Counted from the stretch's first letter, positions 7,527-15,026 are shown. The stretch: 30,468 bases of DNA from Bacillota bacterium (GCA_023395615.1 JAEWYP010000034.1:1-30468), one strand, 5' to 3'. Numbers and translations: made by a program. Notes: a model not told the origin generated them from the letters alone.

Positions 7527-8264
7527 TTACGCGTCCTCCTCGTTGCCTTTAAATACACAGCCGGTCAGGCGGTGAAGCACTTCGCGGTAAGCGTCCTCCA
7601 CATCGCCCATATCGTGGCGGAATCGGTCGATATCCAGCGGTTCATGGGTGCTCGCATCCCAAAAACGGCAAGTGTCCGGCGAAATTTCGTCGGAAAGCAA
7701 CACTTTGCCGTGAAAACGGCCAAACTCCAATTTAAAATCAATCAGTTCGATGTTGATCTCCCGGAGTACTTCGGTCAGAATCTCGTTCACGCGCAGAGCG
7801 ATGCGCTCCATATCCCGGATTTCTTCCGCGGTGGCCAGCCCCATCGCGGTAATGTGCGTCAGGTTGACCAGCGGATCATCCAAATCCGTATCCTTCAGGC
7901 AATACTCAATGACCGTATTTTTAAGATGCGTCCCCTCGGGGTATCCAGTACGGCGTGCAAGGCTACCGGCCACAATATTGCGTACCTTCACCACCACGGG
8001 GATAATTTCCACCCGCTTCACCAGCGAGCTTCGGTCGTCAATCCGGCGGATAAAGTGGTTGGGCACTCCTTCTCTGGCCAGCAGTGTAAAAAGATACTCG
8101 CTGATCCGGTTGTTGATCTCGCCCTTACCGATGATACGGCCCCTTTTCAGGCCATGAAAGGCAATCGCTTCATCCTTATAGTACACAACGGCCTCGTCCG
8201 GATTCTCCGTCGCATAAACCCTCTTGCCCTTGCCTTCGGTTATCGTATCGCCGATCCTCGTCAT
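7527..8264 (-). CDS. purC: SAICAR synthetase (phosphoribosylaminoimidazole-succinocarboxamide synthase)
   Basis: About 245 residues, normal for PurC. It joins aspartate to CAIR in de novo purine synthesis. Visible signatures are EGKGKRVYAT (ATP-binding strand), GKGEINNRISEYLF, the SIIPVEV-like EIIPVVVKVRNIVAGS substrate loop, ELIDFKLEFGR, and LSDEISPDTCRFWD near the C-terminus. Two ATGs lie close together, at 8270 and 8264. GGGAGG abuts the first but is 6 nt from the second, so I chose 8264. It is the first gene of purC-capE-GNAT, with its own promoter upstream. Other pur genes are not in the window. Confidence 0.95.
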   Translation of the reverse strand: MTRIGDTITEGKGKRVYATENPDEAVVYYKDEAIAFHGLKRGRIIGKGEINNRISEYLFTLLAREGVPNHFIRRIDDRSSLVKRVEIIPVVVKVRNIVAGSLARRTGYPEGTHLKNTVIEYCLKDTDLDDPLVNLTHITAMGLATAEEIRDMERIALRVNEILTEVLREINIELIDFKLEFGRFHGKVLLSDEISPDTCRFWDASTHEPLDIDRFRHDMGDVEDAYREVLHRLTGCVFKGNEEDA

Positions 8265-8322
8265 GCTCATCCTCCCGCAAGCCCGGCCCAGCGCCGGGAA
8301 CCCGCATGTTCAAACTTTTTGT

Positions 8323-8351
8323 ATTGTAGCACGAACGCCCCAACGCCGCAA
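8323..8351 (-). promoter_or_regulatory. sigma-A promoter for purC-capE-GNAT
   Basis: Minus strand: TTGCGG (8346-8351), a 17-nt spacer, TACAAT (8323-8328). The resulting leader of about 50 nt contains a CCCGGC/GCCGGG hairpin (8282-8298) just ahead of the ribosome binding site, which might lower or tune translation. Confidence 0.6.
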
Positions 8352-8393
8352 GCAGGCGGCGCGCGAGGCGCTTGCCCATTGGAAAATGTACGA

Positions 8394-8430
8394 AACGACC
8401 CGTACGGTGATTCATACCGCACGGGTCGTT
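8394..8430 (-). terminator. terminator of the ispH-rpsA gene
   Basis: A long stem, AACGACCCGT paired with its complement (8394-8403 and 8421-8430), with further CGGT/ACCG pairing inside. It begins 15 nt past the rpsA stop. The T run on the minus strand is weak and interrupted, but the hairpin is strong. Confidence 0.7.
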
Positions 8431-8445
8431 GAATGCTGTGAAACC

Positions 8446-10467
8446 TTATTCCTGCTCGTCCGCCTGGGCTTCTTCTTCCAGTTGCTTGCCCACGGCTTCC
8501 ACATCTACCGCAACGGCTTCCGCGCCGTCGTCGGTTTTATCGGACTCTGCCGTATCCTTACGCTCGGCTTCCAGCACGGCGCGAATACTCAGGCTGATTC
8601 GCTTGGCTTCAGGATCGACGCCCAGCACCTTTACGCGGACTTCGTCGCCTACGTTCACGGCGTCTTCCACCTTATTAATGCGGGTCAGCGCGCACTGGCT
8701 GATATGCACCAGTCCGTCGATACCCGGCTCCAGCTCCACAAAGGCGCCGAAGGTGGTGATACGCACGACTTTGCCGGTTACAATTGCGCCTTCGGGATAC
8801 TTTTCGGGCGCAAGGTCCCACGGCTTGGGCTGCAACTGCTTCAGGCCCAACTGAATGCGTTCGCGTTCCGGGTCCAGGCTCAGGATTTTGACTTCTACTT
8901 CCTGGTCAGGGTGAACGATCTCCGAAGGATGCTTTACATGCGCCCAGCTCAGATCGGTCACATGGATCAGGCCGTCTACACCGCCCAAATCCACGAACGC
9001 GCCGAAATCGGTCAGACGACGCACAATACCTTTTACTACATCGCCCTCGTGCAGGTTCGCCCATACTTCCGTCTTACGGGCGGTGGACTCTTCCTTAATC
9101 ACGGCCTTGCGGCTGGCGACGATGCGGCGTTTCTGCTCATCCAGTTCGATAATTTTCAGCTTCATGGTCTGGCCGACAAAATCGCCGATCTTTTCCACAT
9201 AGCGGTTGGAGAGCTGCGACGCAGGCACGAACGCGCGAATTCCGTCCACGTTGCAAATCAGGCCGCCCTTGACGACCTCCTTGCCGACGCCTTCGACGAA
9301 TTCGCCCTTTTCGAACTTATCGACAAGCACTGCGAAAGCCTTGCGGGTGAGGATGTTGCGCTGAGACAGCAGCACGTTGCCCTCGCCGTCGTTGACCTTG
9401 ACGACTTCCACTTCAATTTCGTCGCCCAGCTTCACATCCTGTGTCACCAGGTCTTCGCGTTTAATCAGGCCGTCGGACTTGAAGCCGATGTTGACGCAAA
9501 CCTCGTCGTCCGTGATTTGAACGACCGTTCCGGTAACCGACTGTCCGGGCCTGATCTTGACCAGAGTGGCTTCCACGTCAGCCATAAAGCTGCTCTTGTC
9601 TGCCTCCTCGCGGGAAACCTTCTGATCCATCTGTTCCTTGTCCGTCATGCGTGTGACAACCTCCTTAAGTGACCAATCCGGCGTACTCGCACCGGCTGTG
9701 ATCCCAATTGATTCCGAATGAATATCCGCGAAGCCCGGCGGAATATCCGCCGCGCGCTCCACCCAAAGCGTGCGTTTGCAGATTCGGCTGCAGGTTTCGA
9801 AGAGCTTGCGCGTATTCGCGCTGTCGCGCCCTCCCACCACCAGCATCGCGTCTACCCGCGCGGCCAGTTCCCTGGCATCTTTCTGTCGCTGCACCGTCGC
9901 CGTGCAGATCGTGTTTTCCGCCGTAAGGTTCTTCACCTTGCGCCGGAGAATGGGCAGGATATTTTCCCATTCCTCCTGCGGAAACGTGGTCTGCGCTACT
10001 GCGAGCGCTTCATCCATTTCCGGCAGTTTTTCCGCCCCCGCCGCATCCTGTACGGTGTATACCATACCGCCGCACCAGCCTACCGTGCCCACCACTTCAG
10101 GGTGGTCGTCTCGGCCCAGTAAAATAACCGGTTTTCCGTTGCGGCTGTATTCGGCCACAATGTCGTGCAGGCGTTTTACGAAGGGACAGGTGAGGTCGAC
10201 CGCCCGGATTCCGCGTTCCTCAAGTTCACGGTACACCGCCGGCGCTACGCCGTGGCTGCGGATGATCGCGCTGCGTCCCGATGCCTGTTCGGGGGTATCC
10301 ACCGCGCGTACGCCTGCCGCCTCCAGTTTGCGAAGCACTTCTGGGTTATGCACCAGCGGCCCGATGGTGACGATGTTTTTTTCCATGTCGGCAGCCTTCA
10401 TCGCTTCCACCACCGCGCGGCGGACCCCCATGCAGAAACCTGCGTGCTCCGCAATGAATACCGGCAT
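8446..10467 (-). CDS. ispH: fusion of HMBPP reductase (IspH) and ribosomal protein S1-type RNA-binding protein
   Basis: A 673-residue two-part protein. Residues 1-280 are IspH, the iron-sulfur enzyme making IPP and DMAPP in the last step of the MEP pathway. The three cluster cysteines appear in GFCMGV (Cys12), DLTCPF and ENTICTAT, with the active-site HN, SHG and GRDDHPEV motifs. Residues about 300-640 hold four S1 RNA-binding domains; the last two carry the strong signatures FGAFVDLGGVDGLIHVTDLSW and FGAFVELEPGIDGLVHISQ. The acidic tail (about 640-673) is Glu/Asp rich. This fusion is well known in Clostridia. GGAGG lies about 6 nt before the ATG. It follows cmk-plsC with a 92-nt gap and no clear terminator, so it is probably cotranscribed. 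Confidence 0.95.
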   Translation of the reverse strand: MPVFIAEHAGFCMGVRRAVVEAMKAADMEKNIVTIGPLVHNPEVLRKLEAAGVRAVDTPEQASGRSAIIRSHGVAPAVYRELEERGIRAVDLTCPFVKRLHDIVAEYSRNGKPVILLGRDDHPEVVGTVGWCGGMVYTVQDAAGAEKLPEMDEALAVAQTTFPQEEWENILPILRRKVKNLTAENTICTATVQRQKDARELAARVDAMLVVGGRDSANTRKLFETCSRICKRTLWVERAADIPPGFADIHSESIGITAGASTPDWSLKEVVTRMTDKEQMDQKVSREEADKSSFMADVEATLVKIRPGQSVTGTVVQITDDEVCVNIGFKSDGLIKREDLVTQDVKLGDEIEVEVVKVNDGEGNVLLSQRNILTRKAFAVLVDKFEKGEFVEGVGKEVVKGGLICNVDGIRAFVPASQLSNRYVEKIGDFVGQTMKLKIIELDEQKRRIVASRKAVIKEESTARKTEVWANLHEGDVVKGIVRRLTDFGAFVDLGGVDGLIHVTDLSWAHVKHPSEIVHPDQEVEVKILSLDPERERIQLGLKQLQPKPWDLAPEKYPEGAIVTGKVVRITTFGAFVELEPGIDGLVHISQCALTRINKVEDAVNVGDEVRVKVLGVDPEAKRISLSIRAVLEAERKDTAESDKTDDGAEAVAVDVEAVGKQLEEEAQADEQE

Positions 10468-10559
10468 TACGAACCTCCAGAAGCAGAATCAAAGATGTTA
10501 TTCGCCGCAACTTACACGATTCCTGCTTTTCATTCCTGTCGGAAAAGCAAAAAACAGGA

Positions 10560-11885
10560 TTATTTTCGGATTGTTTTCACGCCGCAGCCATATTTCTGCG
10601 CCATTTCGCGGTACAGCGCGGTGATTTTCTGCAATACCTCGTCGCAGGTTTCCCGGTTCACGCCTTTCGCGGCGATGTCCCGAACCGTAAACGGCTCGCC
10701 GTAATAACAATCCACGCGGTGAAACAGCCGGGGCTTTGCGGTCACATAAGCCGGCAGAATCGTCGCGTTGCCAAGGAGCGCGATCATCCCCACACCGCTC
10801 TCCAGCTCCTCCATCACCGTGGTCTTGTATCGCGTGCCTTCGGGGAAGATGCCCAGCACATGTCCCTCTTTCAGGGTTTTCAGGCACGTGCGCACCGCGC
10901 CCATATCCATGTTGTGGCGATCCACCGGGATCATCAGCAGGTTCTTATGGATCGCGCGCATCAAAGGGTTGCGGATCAGTTCCTTCTTGCCCAGATAGCG
11001 GATCTGGTAACGGTTACACTTCCAGCCGATCAGGAACGGATCCAGCATGTGCAGGTGATTGCCGATCAGCAGATAGGGCGCGTTCAGGTCCGCATATTCC
11101 AGCCCGTGATATTTTACCGGCAGGAACAGGCGGAACACAATCGCGGAAAACAACATGGCCATCCGATAAAAAAACGTGAAACGTTCCCGTGGTTTCCGGC
11201 CGCCCTGCTCCTGTTGCGAAAGTTTGCGGTATAAAAGGCCCAGCACCGCCTCCTCCGCCTGGGTCTGGGTCATGGCGCTGGTATCCAGCGTGACCGCATC
11301 CGCCGCAGGCGTCAGTGGGTCTACGGTACGGGTAGTATCCTGTCTGTCGCGAACAATCACATCGTTTAACACATCTTCATATACGGCGGGCTGGCCCTTG
11401 GCGTTCAGCTCGTCACAGCGGCGGCGTGCCCGCACCTCCGGCGACGCGGTTAAAAACACCTTCAGCGTCGCGTCCGGCAGCACCCGGGTGCCGATGTCCC
11501 GCCCATCCAGGATCATGGAATGAACGCTTGCGATTTTCTGCTGCATTGCAACCATCAGGCGGCGCACTTCGGCGTGCGTGCCGCAGTCCGACGCGGCCAT
11601 ACTGATCTCCGGCGTGCGAATCCGATCCGTTACATCCACGCCGTTTACCAGCGTATGCTGACGGCCGTTTTCAAACCGCACCTCCATCCGGATGCGCGTC
11701 GCCAGCTCCGCCATCTGCGCCGGATCGCGCGGGTCCAGTTGCTCCTGAAGCGCTTGAAAGCCGAAAGCGCGGTACATCGCGCCCGTATCCAGATGGGGTA
11801 CGCCCAGCTGGGCGGCCAGATGATCCGCCACCGTGCTTTTTCCCGCGCCTCCCGGGCCGTCAATCGCAATGGTGAAATGTTTCAA
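10560..11885 (-). CDS. cmk: fusion of cytidylate kinase and 1-acyl-glycerol-3-phosphate acyltransferase
   Basis: A 441-residue two-part protein. Residues 1-225 are cytidylate kinase (CMP to CDP): P-loop GPGGAGKST (10-18), DTGAMYRA, SDCGTHAEVR, LDGRDIGTRV and RDRQDTTR all fit. Residues about 235-441 are a PlsC-type acyltransferase of phosphatidic acid synthesis: NHLHMLD (the HX4D motif), FPEGTR, a hydrophobic start (FFYRMAMLFSAIVFRLFL) and VTAKP. In most clostridia cmk and plsC are neighbouring separate genes; here one frame runs through both without a stop. The start is TTG at 11885, because an in-frame TGA lies three codons upstream and the protein then begins MKHFTIAIDG. AAAGGA lies about 9 nt upstream. 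An out-of-frame ATG overlaps the same site. Confidence 0.93.
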   Translation of the reverse strand: MKHFTIAIDGPGGAGKSTVADHLAAQLGVPHLDTGAMYRAFGFQALQEQLDPRDPAQMAELATRIRMEVRFENGRQHTLVNGVDVTDRIRTPEISMAASDCGTHAEVRRLMVAMQQKIASVHSMILDGRDIGTRVLPDATLKVFLTASPEVRARRRCDELNAKGQPAVYEDVLNDVIVRDRQDTTRTVDPLTPAADAVTLDTSAMTQTQAEEAVLGLLYRKLSQQEQGGRKPRERFTFFYRMAMLFSAIVFRLFLPVKYHGLEYADLNAPYLLIGNHLHMLDPFLIGWKCNRYQIRYLGKKELIRNPLMRAIHKNLLMIPVDRHNMDMGAVRTCLKTLKEGHVLGIFPEGTRYKTTVMEELESGVGMIALLGNATILPAYVTAKPRLFHRVDCYYGEPFTVRDIAAKGVNRETCDEVLQKITALYREMAQKYGCGVKTIRK

Positions 11886-11944
11886 AGGGCTTCATCCTTT
11901 TCAGTAAAATCAATCTGTTCTGGGACTGCAACAGCCCGCCGCGT

Positions 11945-12367
11945 TCAAATCGCTCGATGCCCCAGCCCGACGCAGATTTCGTCCAGATGGCCCAGCCCGA
12001 TTCCGAAAAACACGGCAACGGCCACGTGGTCGTGATAGCGCGCGATCCCGATCTTGCCGCCCACACTCATCCCCAGCGCCTTCGGAGTAATCTGGTTGAG
12101 CGCTTCGCGGGCCGCCCCGGCTACCCCGCCCTCTTCCAGGTGGCTTTCGCCGATCAACCCTTCCCGGCGGGAAGCGACCACCGCCCTTTCTACGATTTTC
12201 ATAATCGAAGGCACAAATTCGCCCCCGAAATCGGCGGCAGCGGTTGCGATGTCCTCCAGCGCCAGCGTCTTTTTGATCAGCAGTTCTTCCTCACGGGAGC
12301 GGGACATGCTCATTTCGATAGCGGCGCGCGCCACGTCGCGGCTGCCCAGGTTCAACGGTCTATCCAT
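11945..12367 (-). CDS. HutP-family RNA-binding regulator homolog
   Basis: A 140-residue protein whose C-terminal half, GGKIGIARYHDHVAVAVFFG and GLGHLDEICVGLGHR, matches the HutP family. The N-terminal half has SRDVARAAIEMSMSRSREEE and VERAVVASRREGLIGESHLEEG, also HutP-like. In Bacillus, HutP is a histidine- and Mg2+-dependent antiterminator of the hut operon. The His residues of the C-terminal motifs are kept here, but no hut genes are near. It lies 59 nt upstream of cmk-plsC, and is the first gene of that operon. GGAGG lies 9 nt before the ATG at 12367. Many Clostridia carry such stand-alone HutP-like genes of unknown target; the ligand and RNA target are not shown by sequence. Confidence 0.8.
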   Translation of the reverse strand: MDRPLNLGSRDVARAAIEMSMSRSREEELLIKKTLALEDIATAAADFGGEFVPSIMKIVERAVVASRREGLIGESHLEEGGVAGAAREALNQITPKALGMSVGGKIGIARYHDHVAVAVFFGIGLGHLDEICVGLGHRAI

Positions 12368-12466
12368 CCTTTTCCGCCTCCCTGCGCCGACGTATCCGTC
12401 GGTCTGGTCCTGCAGGAGGTACGTCGTTCCTCCTCAGAACACTTTGATATATCAAGCCCCGAACTG
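12368..12466 (-). other. structured leader of the hutP-like/cmk-plsC operon
   Basis: About 100 nt between the promoter and the hutP-like start. In transcript order it holds a 12-nt palindrome TTGATATATCAA (12444-12455), a stem AGGAGG/CCTCCT that buries a ribosome-binding-site-like sequence, and a CCGACG/CGTCGG stem with a 4-nt loop. The true ribosome binding site (GGAGG) follows. Coding content is absent. The palindrome could be an operator; the stems could be a target of the encoded RNA-binding protein. Both ideas are inference. Confidence 0.45.
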
Positions 12467-12471
12467 TATCC

Positions 12472-12499
12472 AGTATAACACGCTTTTTTCGTCAGGCAA
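12472..12499 (-). promoter_or_regulatory. sigma-A promoter for the hutP-like/cmk-plsC operon
   Basis: Minus strand: TTGCCT (12494-12499), a 16-nt spacer, TATACT (12472-12477). It begins about 25 nt beyond the T run of the 6S RNA terminator. Confidence 0.6.
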
Positions 12500-12524
12500 T
12501 GGGGTATCCGCTGCGTTTGAGCAG

Positions 12525-12558
12525 AAAAAAGCCCTTCCGATGATTGAACCGGAAGAGC
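12525..12558 (-). terminator. intrinsic terminator of the 6S RNA gene
   Basis: A 9-bp stem including one G-U pair (12550-12558 with 12531-12539, GCTCTTCCG then CGGAAGGGC in transcript order) followed by six T residues (12525-12530). Since no other terminator separates rfbB from the RNA gene, it probably also ends the rfbA-rfbB transcript. Confidence 0.85.
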
Positions 12559-12750
12559 TATTGAGCTCCCAAAGTGCCGCTGCACCTGGCTTTTTCACCC
12601 GCTATGTTTAGCAGGTTGGGGCCCTGCCGCCTGTTTTAGCCTTCCCCTGGCGTCTTTCGACGGGGGCATGGCAGCCACATGCGGACTCAGGCTCCATTGA
12701 AGAAGTGTGGGTAAAAACAAGATGCTGGCGCACACTTCAGGAAGACCTCT
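12525..12750 (-). ncRNA. ssrS: 6S RNA
   Basis: A transcript of about 190-225 nt between a near-perfect promoter and a strong terminator. 6S RNA binds the housekeeping RNA polymerase holoenzyme and imitates an open promoter. Landmarks resembling the E. coli and Firmicute 6S consensus appear in the right order: GCCTGAG, then GCATGTGGC, then AAGGCTAAAAC, then GGTGCAGCGGC. The 5' end (GAGGTCTTCC) can pair imperfectly with the 3' segment (GGGAGCTC) to form the closing stem. It has no reading frame of note. The mature 3' end may lie near 12560, ahead of the terminator hairpin. The start is inferred from promoter spacing. Not SRP RNA (no GGAA/GNAR apical motif), tmRNA (no tRNA-like end) or RNase P RNA. 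Confidence 0.78.
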
Positions 12751-12756
12751 GTTCTT

Positions 12757-12785
12757 ATTATAGGGCTGTCCAAACCGATTGTCAA
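12757..12785 (-). promoter_or_regulatory. strong consensus sigma-A promoter of the 6S RNA gene
   Basis: Minus strand: perfect TTGACA (12780-12785), a 17-nt spacer, perfect TATAAT (12757-12762). This is the best promoter in the window. It starts only 20 nt past the rfbB stop codon. Confidence 0.92.
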
Positions 12786-12804
12786 GCGAAGCGGCGGGCG
12801 GGTT

Positions 12805-13824
12805 TCAGCGGTTTGCGTACATCTTTTGGTAGTAGTCCCGATACTCCCCCGCCAGAATATCCGCAAGCCATTTCCGGTGTTCGGTGTACCAGCGCACCGT
12901 GCGACGGATTCCGTCGTCAAACTTGGTTTGCGGCAGCCACCCCAGTTCCCGGTGGATTTTTGCCGGGTCAATCGCGTAACGGCGGTCATGTCCCGGGCGG
13001 TCCGTTACGAACGTAATCAGGCTTTCAGGCTTCTCCAGTTCCCGCAGGATTGTTTTCACCACATCGAGGTTGGCGCGCTCGTTATGACCGCCCACATTAT
13101 AAATTTCGCCTTCGCGGCCTTTGCGCATCACCAGGTCGATGGCGGCACAGTGATCCTCCACATACAGCCAGTCGCGCACGTTTTCGCCCTTGCCGTATAC
13201 CGGCAGGCTCTGGTCGTTCAGCGCCCGGCTGATCATCAGCGGAATCAGCTTTTCGGGGAACTGGTAAGGGCCGTAGTTGTTGCTGCACCGTGTGATGCTG
13301 ACCGGCAGTTTAAACGTGCGCGCGTATGCCAGCACCAGCAGATCGGCGCTTGCCTTGCTGGCGCTGTAGGGCGACGAGGTATGCAGCGGCGTTTCCTCGG
13401 TAAAGAACAGATCGGGGCGATCCAGTGGCAGGTCGCCGTATACTTCGTCGGTACCCACCTGATGGAAGCGCCCAACGCCGTACCGGCGGCAGGCATCCAT
13501 CAGTGCCTGAGTGCCCATGATGTTAGTGCGCAAAAACACTTCCGGGTCCTCTACCGAGCGGTCCACGTGCGTTTCCGCCGCAAAATTCACCACGATATCC
13601 GGCTTTTCCGTCTCAAATAACGCGTTCACACACGCGCGGTCGGCAATATCCCCGCGCACAAAGGTGAAGTTGGGCGCTTTCAGCGCGTTGTCCAGCGAAG
13701 CCAGGTTGCCTGCGTAGGTCAGCGCGTCCAGGCAGACCAGCTGATCTTCCGGGTGTTGCTTCAGCTCGTACTCGCAGAAATTGGCGCCGATAAACCCGGC
13801 GCCTCCCGTAATCAGGATTTTCAT
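12805..13824 (-). CDS. rfbB: dTDP-glucose 4,6-dehydratase
   Basis: A 339-residue extended SDR, normal length for RmlB. It turns dTDP-glucose into dTDP-4-keto-6-deoxy-glucose. Visible signatures: GGAGFIGANF (NAD site), LDALTYAGNLASL, NFAAETHVDRS, TDEVYGDL with the catalytic Thr-Asp-Glu, YSASKASADLL with the catalytic Tyr/Lys, NNYGPYQFPEKLIP, VRDWLYVEDHC, and RPGHDRRYAID. It follows rfbA with a 20-nt gap. No rfbC or rfbD follows; the 6S RNA gene comes next. The product therefore needs later enzymes from elsewhere to become rhamnose or another 6-deoxy sugar. Confidence 0.96.
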   Translation of the reverse strand: MKILITGGAGFIGANFCEYELKQHPEDQLVCLDALTYAGNLASLDNALKAPNFTFVRGDIADRACVNALFETEKPDIVVNFAAETHVDRSVEDPEVFLRTNIMGTQALMDACRRYGVGRFHQVGTDEVYGDLPLDRPDLFFTEETPLHTSSPYSASKASADLLVLAYARTFKLPVSITRCSNNYGPYQFPEKLIPLMISRALNDQSLPVYGKGENVRDWLYVEDHCAAIDLVMRKGREGEIYNVGGHNERANLDVVKTILRELEKPESLITFVTDRPGHDRRYAIDPAKIHRELGWLPQTKFDDGIRRTVRWYTEHRKWLADILAGEYRDYYQKMYANR

Positions 13825-13844
13825 TCGTTCTATACCTCCGCCGT

Positions 13845-14750
13845 TCAGTCGTTTTCTTCCGTGCGGTCGTACTGGATGCGCCCTTCCGCCACGCGCTTCA
13901 GGTGTTCCCCATAGGGCGATTTTCCGTAGCGCTCGGCGGCAGCCAGCAACATCGGCCGGTCAATCCAACCCTTATTGTAGGCAATCTCTTCCAGAGCCGC
14001 AATCTTGATGCTCTGCCGTTTTTCCACAATCTGCACAAAGCTGGTCGCTTCGGCCAGGCTGTCCATGGTGCCGGTATCCAGCCAGGCAAAGCCGCGGCCC
14101 ATTACCTTGGCCACCAGCGAACCATCTTTTAAATACAGGTCGTTCAGGCTGGTAATTTCCAGCTCACCGCGCGCGCTGGGCAGTACCTGTTTTGCCAGTT
14201 CGCACACGCGCCGATCGTAAAAATACAGGCCGGTAATGCAGTAGTTGCTTTTCGGGTTCTGCGGCTTCTCCTCAACGGACAGCACACGCCCGCGCTCGTC
14301 AAACTCCACAATGCCAAAGCGTTGCGGATCGTTCACAAAATAACCGAAGATGGTCGCCTTGCCGTGTTCGGCGCTGTCCACCGCTTCGCACAGCATGCGC
14401 GAAAACCCGTTGCCGTAAAAAATATTGTCGCCCAGCACCATCGCGCAGGGTTCGCCGCCGATGAAGGATTCCCCGATCAGGAAGGCCTGCGCCAACCCGT
14501 CCGGCGACGGTTGCACGGCATAGGAAAGGGATATGCCAAACTGCTTTCCATCCCCCAGCAGGTCACGGAAGCGCGGGGTGTCCGTCGGAGTGGAGATAAT
14601 CAGGATATCGCGGATACCTGCCAGCATCAGTGTAGACAGGGGATAATAAATCATGGGTTTGTCGTATACCGGCAGAAGCTGCTTGCTGGTTACCAGCGTA
14701 AGGGGATACAGCCGGGTGCCCGCACCGCCTGCCAGAATAATGCCTTTCAC
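13845..14750 (-). CDS. rfbA: glucose-1-phosphate thymidylyltransferase
   Basis: About 301 residues, RmlA. It makes dTDP-glucose from glucose-1-phosphate and dTTP. Signatures: LAGGAGTRLYPLT (nucleotide loop), SKQLLPVYDKPMIYYPLSTLM, GDGKQFGISLSYAVQPSPDGLAQAF (split across the substrate pocket), GDNIFYG, VEEKPQNPKSNY, and GRGFAWLDTGT. I chose the GTG at 14750 because GGGAGG lies 8 nt upstream and the protein then starts MKGIILAGG. The longer frame from a TTG at 14768 would place the ribosome binding site inside the gene. It is the first gene of rfbA-rfbB. Confidence 0.95.
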   Translation of the reverse strand: MKGIILAGGAGTRLYPLTLVTSKQLLPVYDKPMIYYPLSTLMLAGIRDILIISTPTDTPRFRDLLGDGKQFGISLSYAVQPSPDGLAQAFLIGESFIGGEPCAMVLGDNIFYGNGFSRMLCEAVDSAEHGKATIFGYFVNDPQRFGIVEFDERGRVLSVEEKPQNPKSNYCITGLYFYDRRVCELAKQVLPSARGELEITSLNDLYLKDGSLVAKVMGRGFAWLDTGTMDSLAEATSFVQIVEKRQSIKIAALEEIAYNKGWIDRPMLLAAAERYGKSPYGEHLKRVAEGRIQYDRTEEND

Positions 14751-14785
14751 GCAAAACGCCTCCCTCAAACCCTGCCTTTTGGGAT

Positions 14786-14801
14786 TGCGCCGGATGGCGC
14801 A
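14786..14801 (-). other. hairpin in the rfbA leader
   Basis: A perfect 6-bp stem with a 4-nt loop, TGCGCC/GGCGCA (14786-14801), in the roughly 110-nt leader between the rfbA promoter and its GTG start. No T run follows, so it is not a terminator. It could affect translation or RNA stability. Confidence 0.4.
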
Positions 14802-14864
14802 TCCGCCTGCGGCAGTCCGCCTGAACGGCGGGAATGGATCGGTCCTCCGGGTTCTGTCGCGTGC

Positions 14865-14893
14865 ATTATACAGGATTTCCGGCCGTTCCGCAA
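14865..14893 (-). promoter_or_regulatory. sigma-A promoter for rfbA-rfbB
   Basis: Minus strand: TTGCGG (14888-14893), a 17-nt spacer, perfect TATAAT (14865-14870). The hexamers match those of the purC promoter closely. It diverges from the ppk promoter starting about 25 bp away. Confidence 0.75.
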
Positions 14894-14918
14894 CTCGAAG
14901 CCCGCGGCGGCGGCACCC

Positions 14919-14948
14919 TTGTAAGGCGCGCAGGTTCTATGGTATAAT
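14919..14948 (+). promoter_or_regulatory. sigma-A promoter for ppk-cysE-cysS
   Basis: Plus strand: TTGTAA (14919-14924), an 18-nt spacer, perfect TATAAT (14943-14948). It faces away from the rfbA promoter. Confidence 0.7.
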
Positions 14949-15026
14949 AAAATTTAACTATGGGCAGAAGCCCGTCGCCCGCGGCGGATGTCCGGGCGAA
15001 TGAGACTGAGGGGGCACCAGACGCGC

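Noticed and set aside
8224..9672. A long plus-strand reading frame opposite rpsA/ispH
   Set aside because: Antisense shadow of the S1 domains; no recognisable protein and no ribosome binding site.
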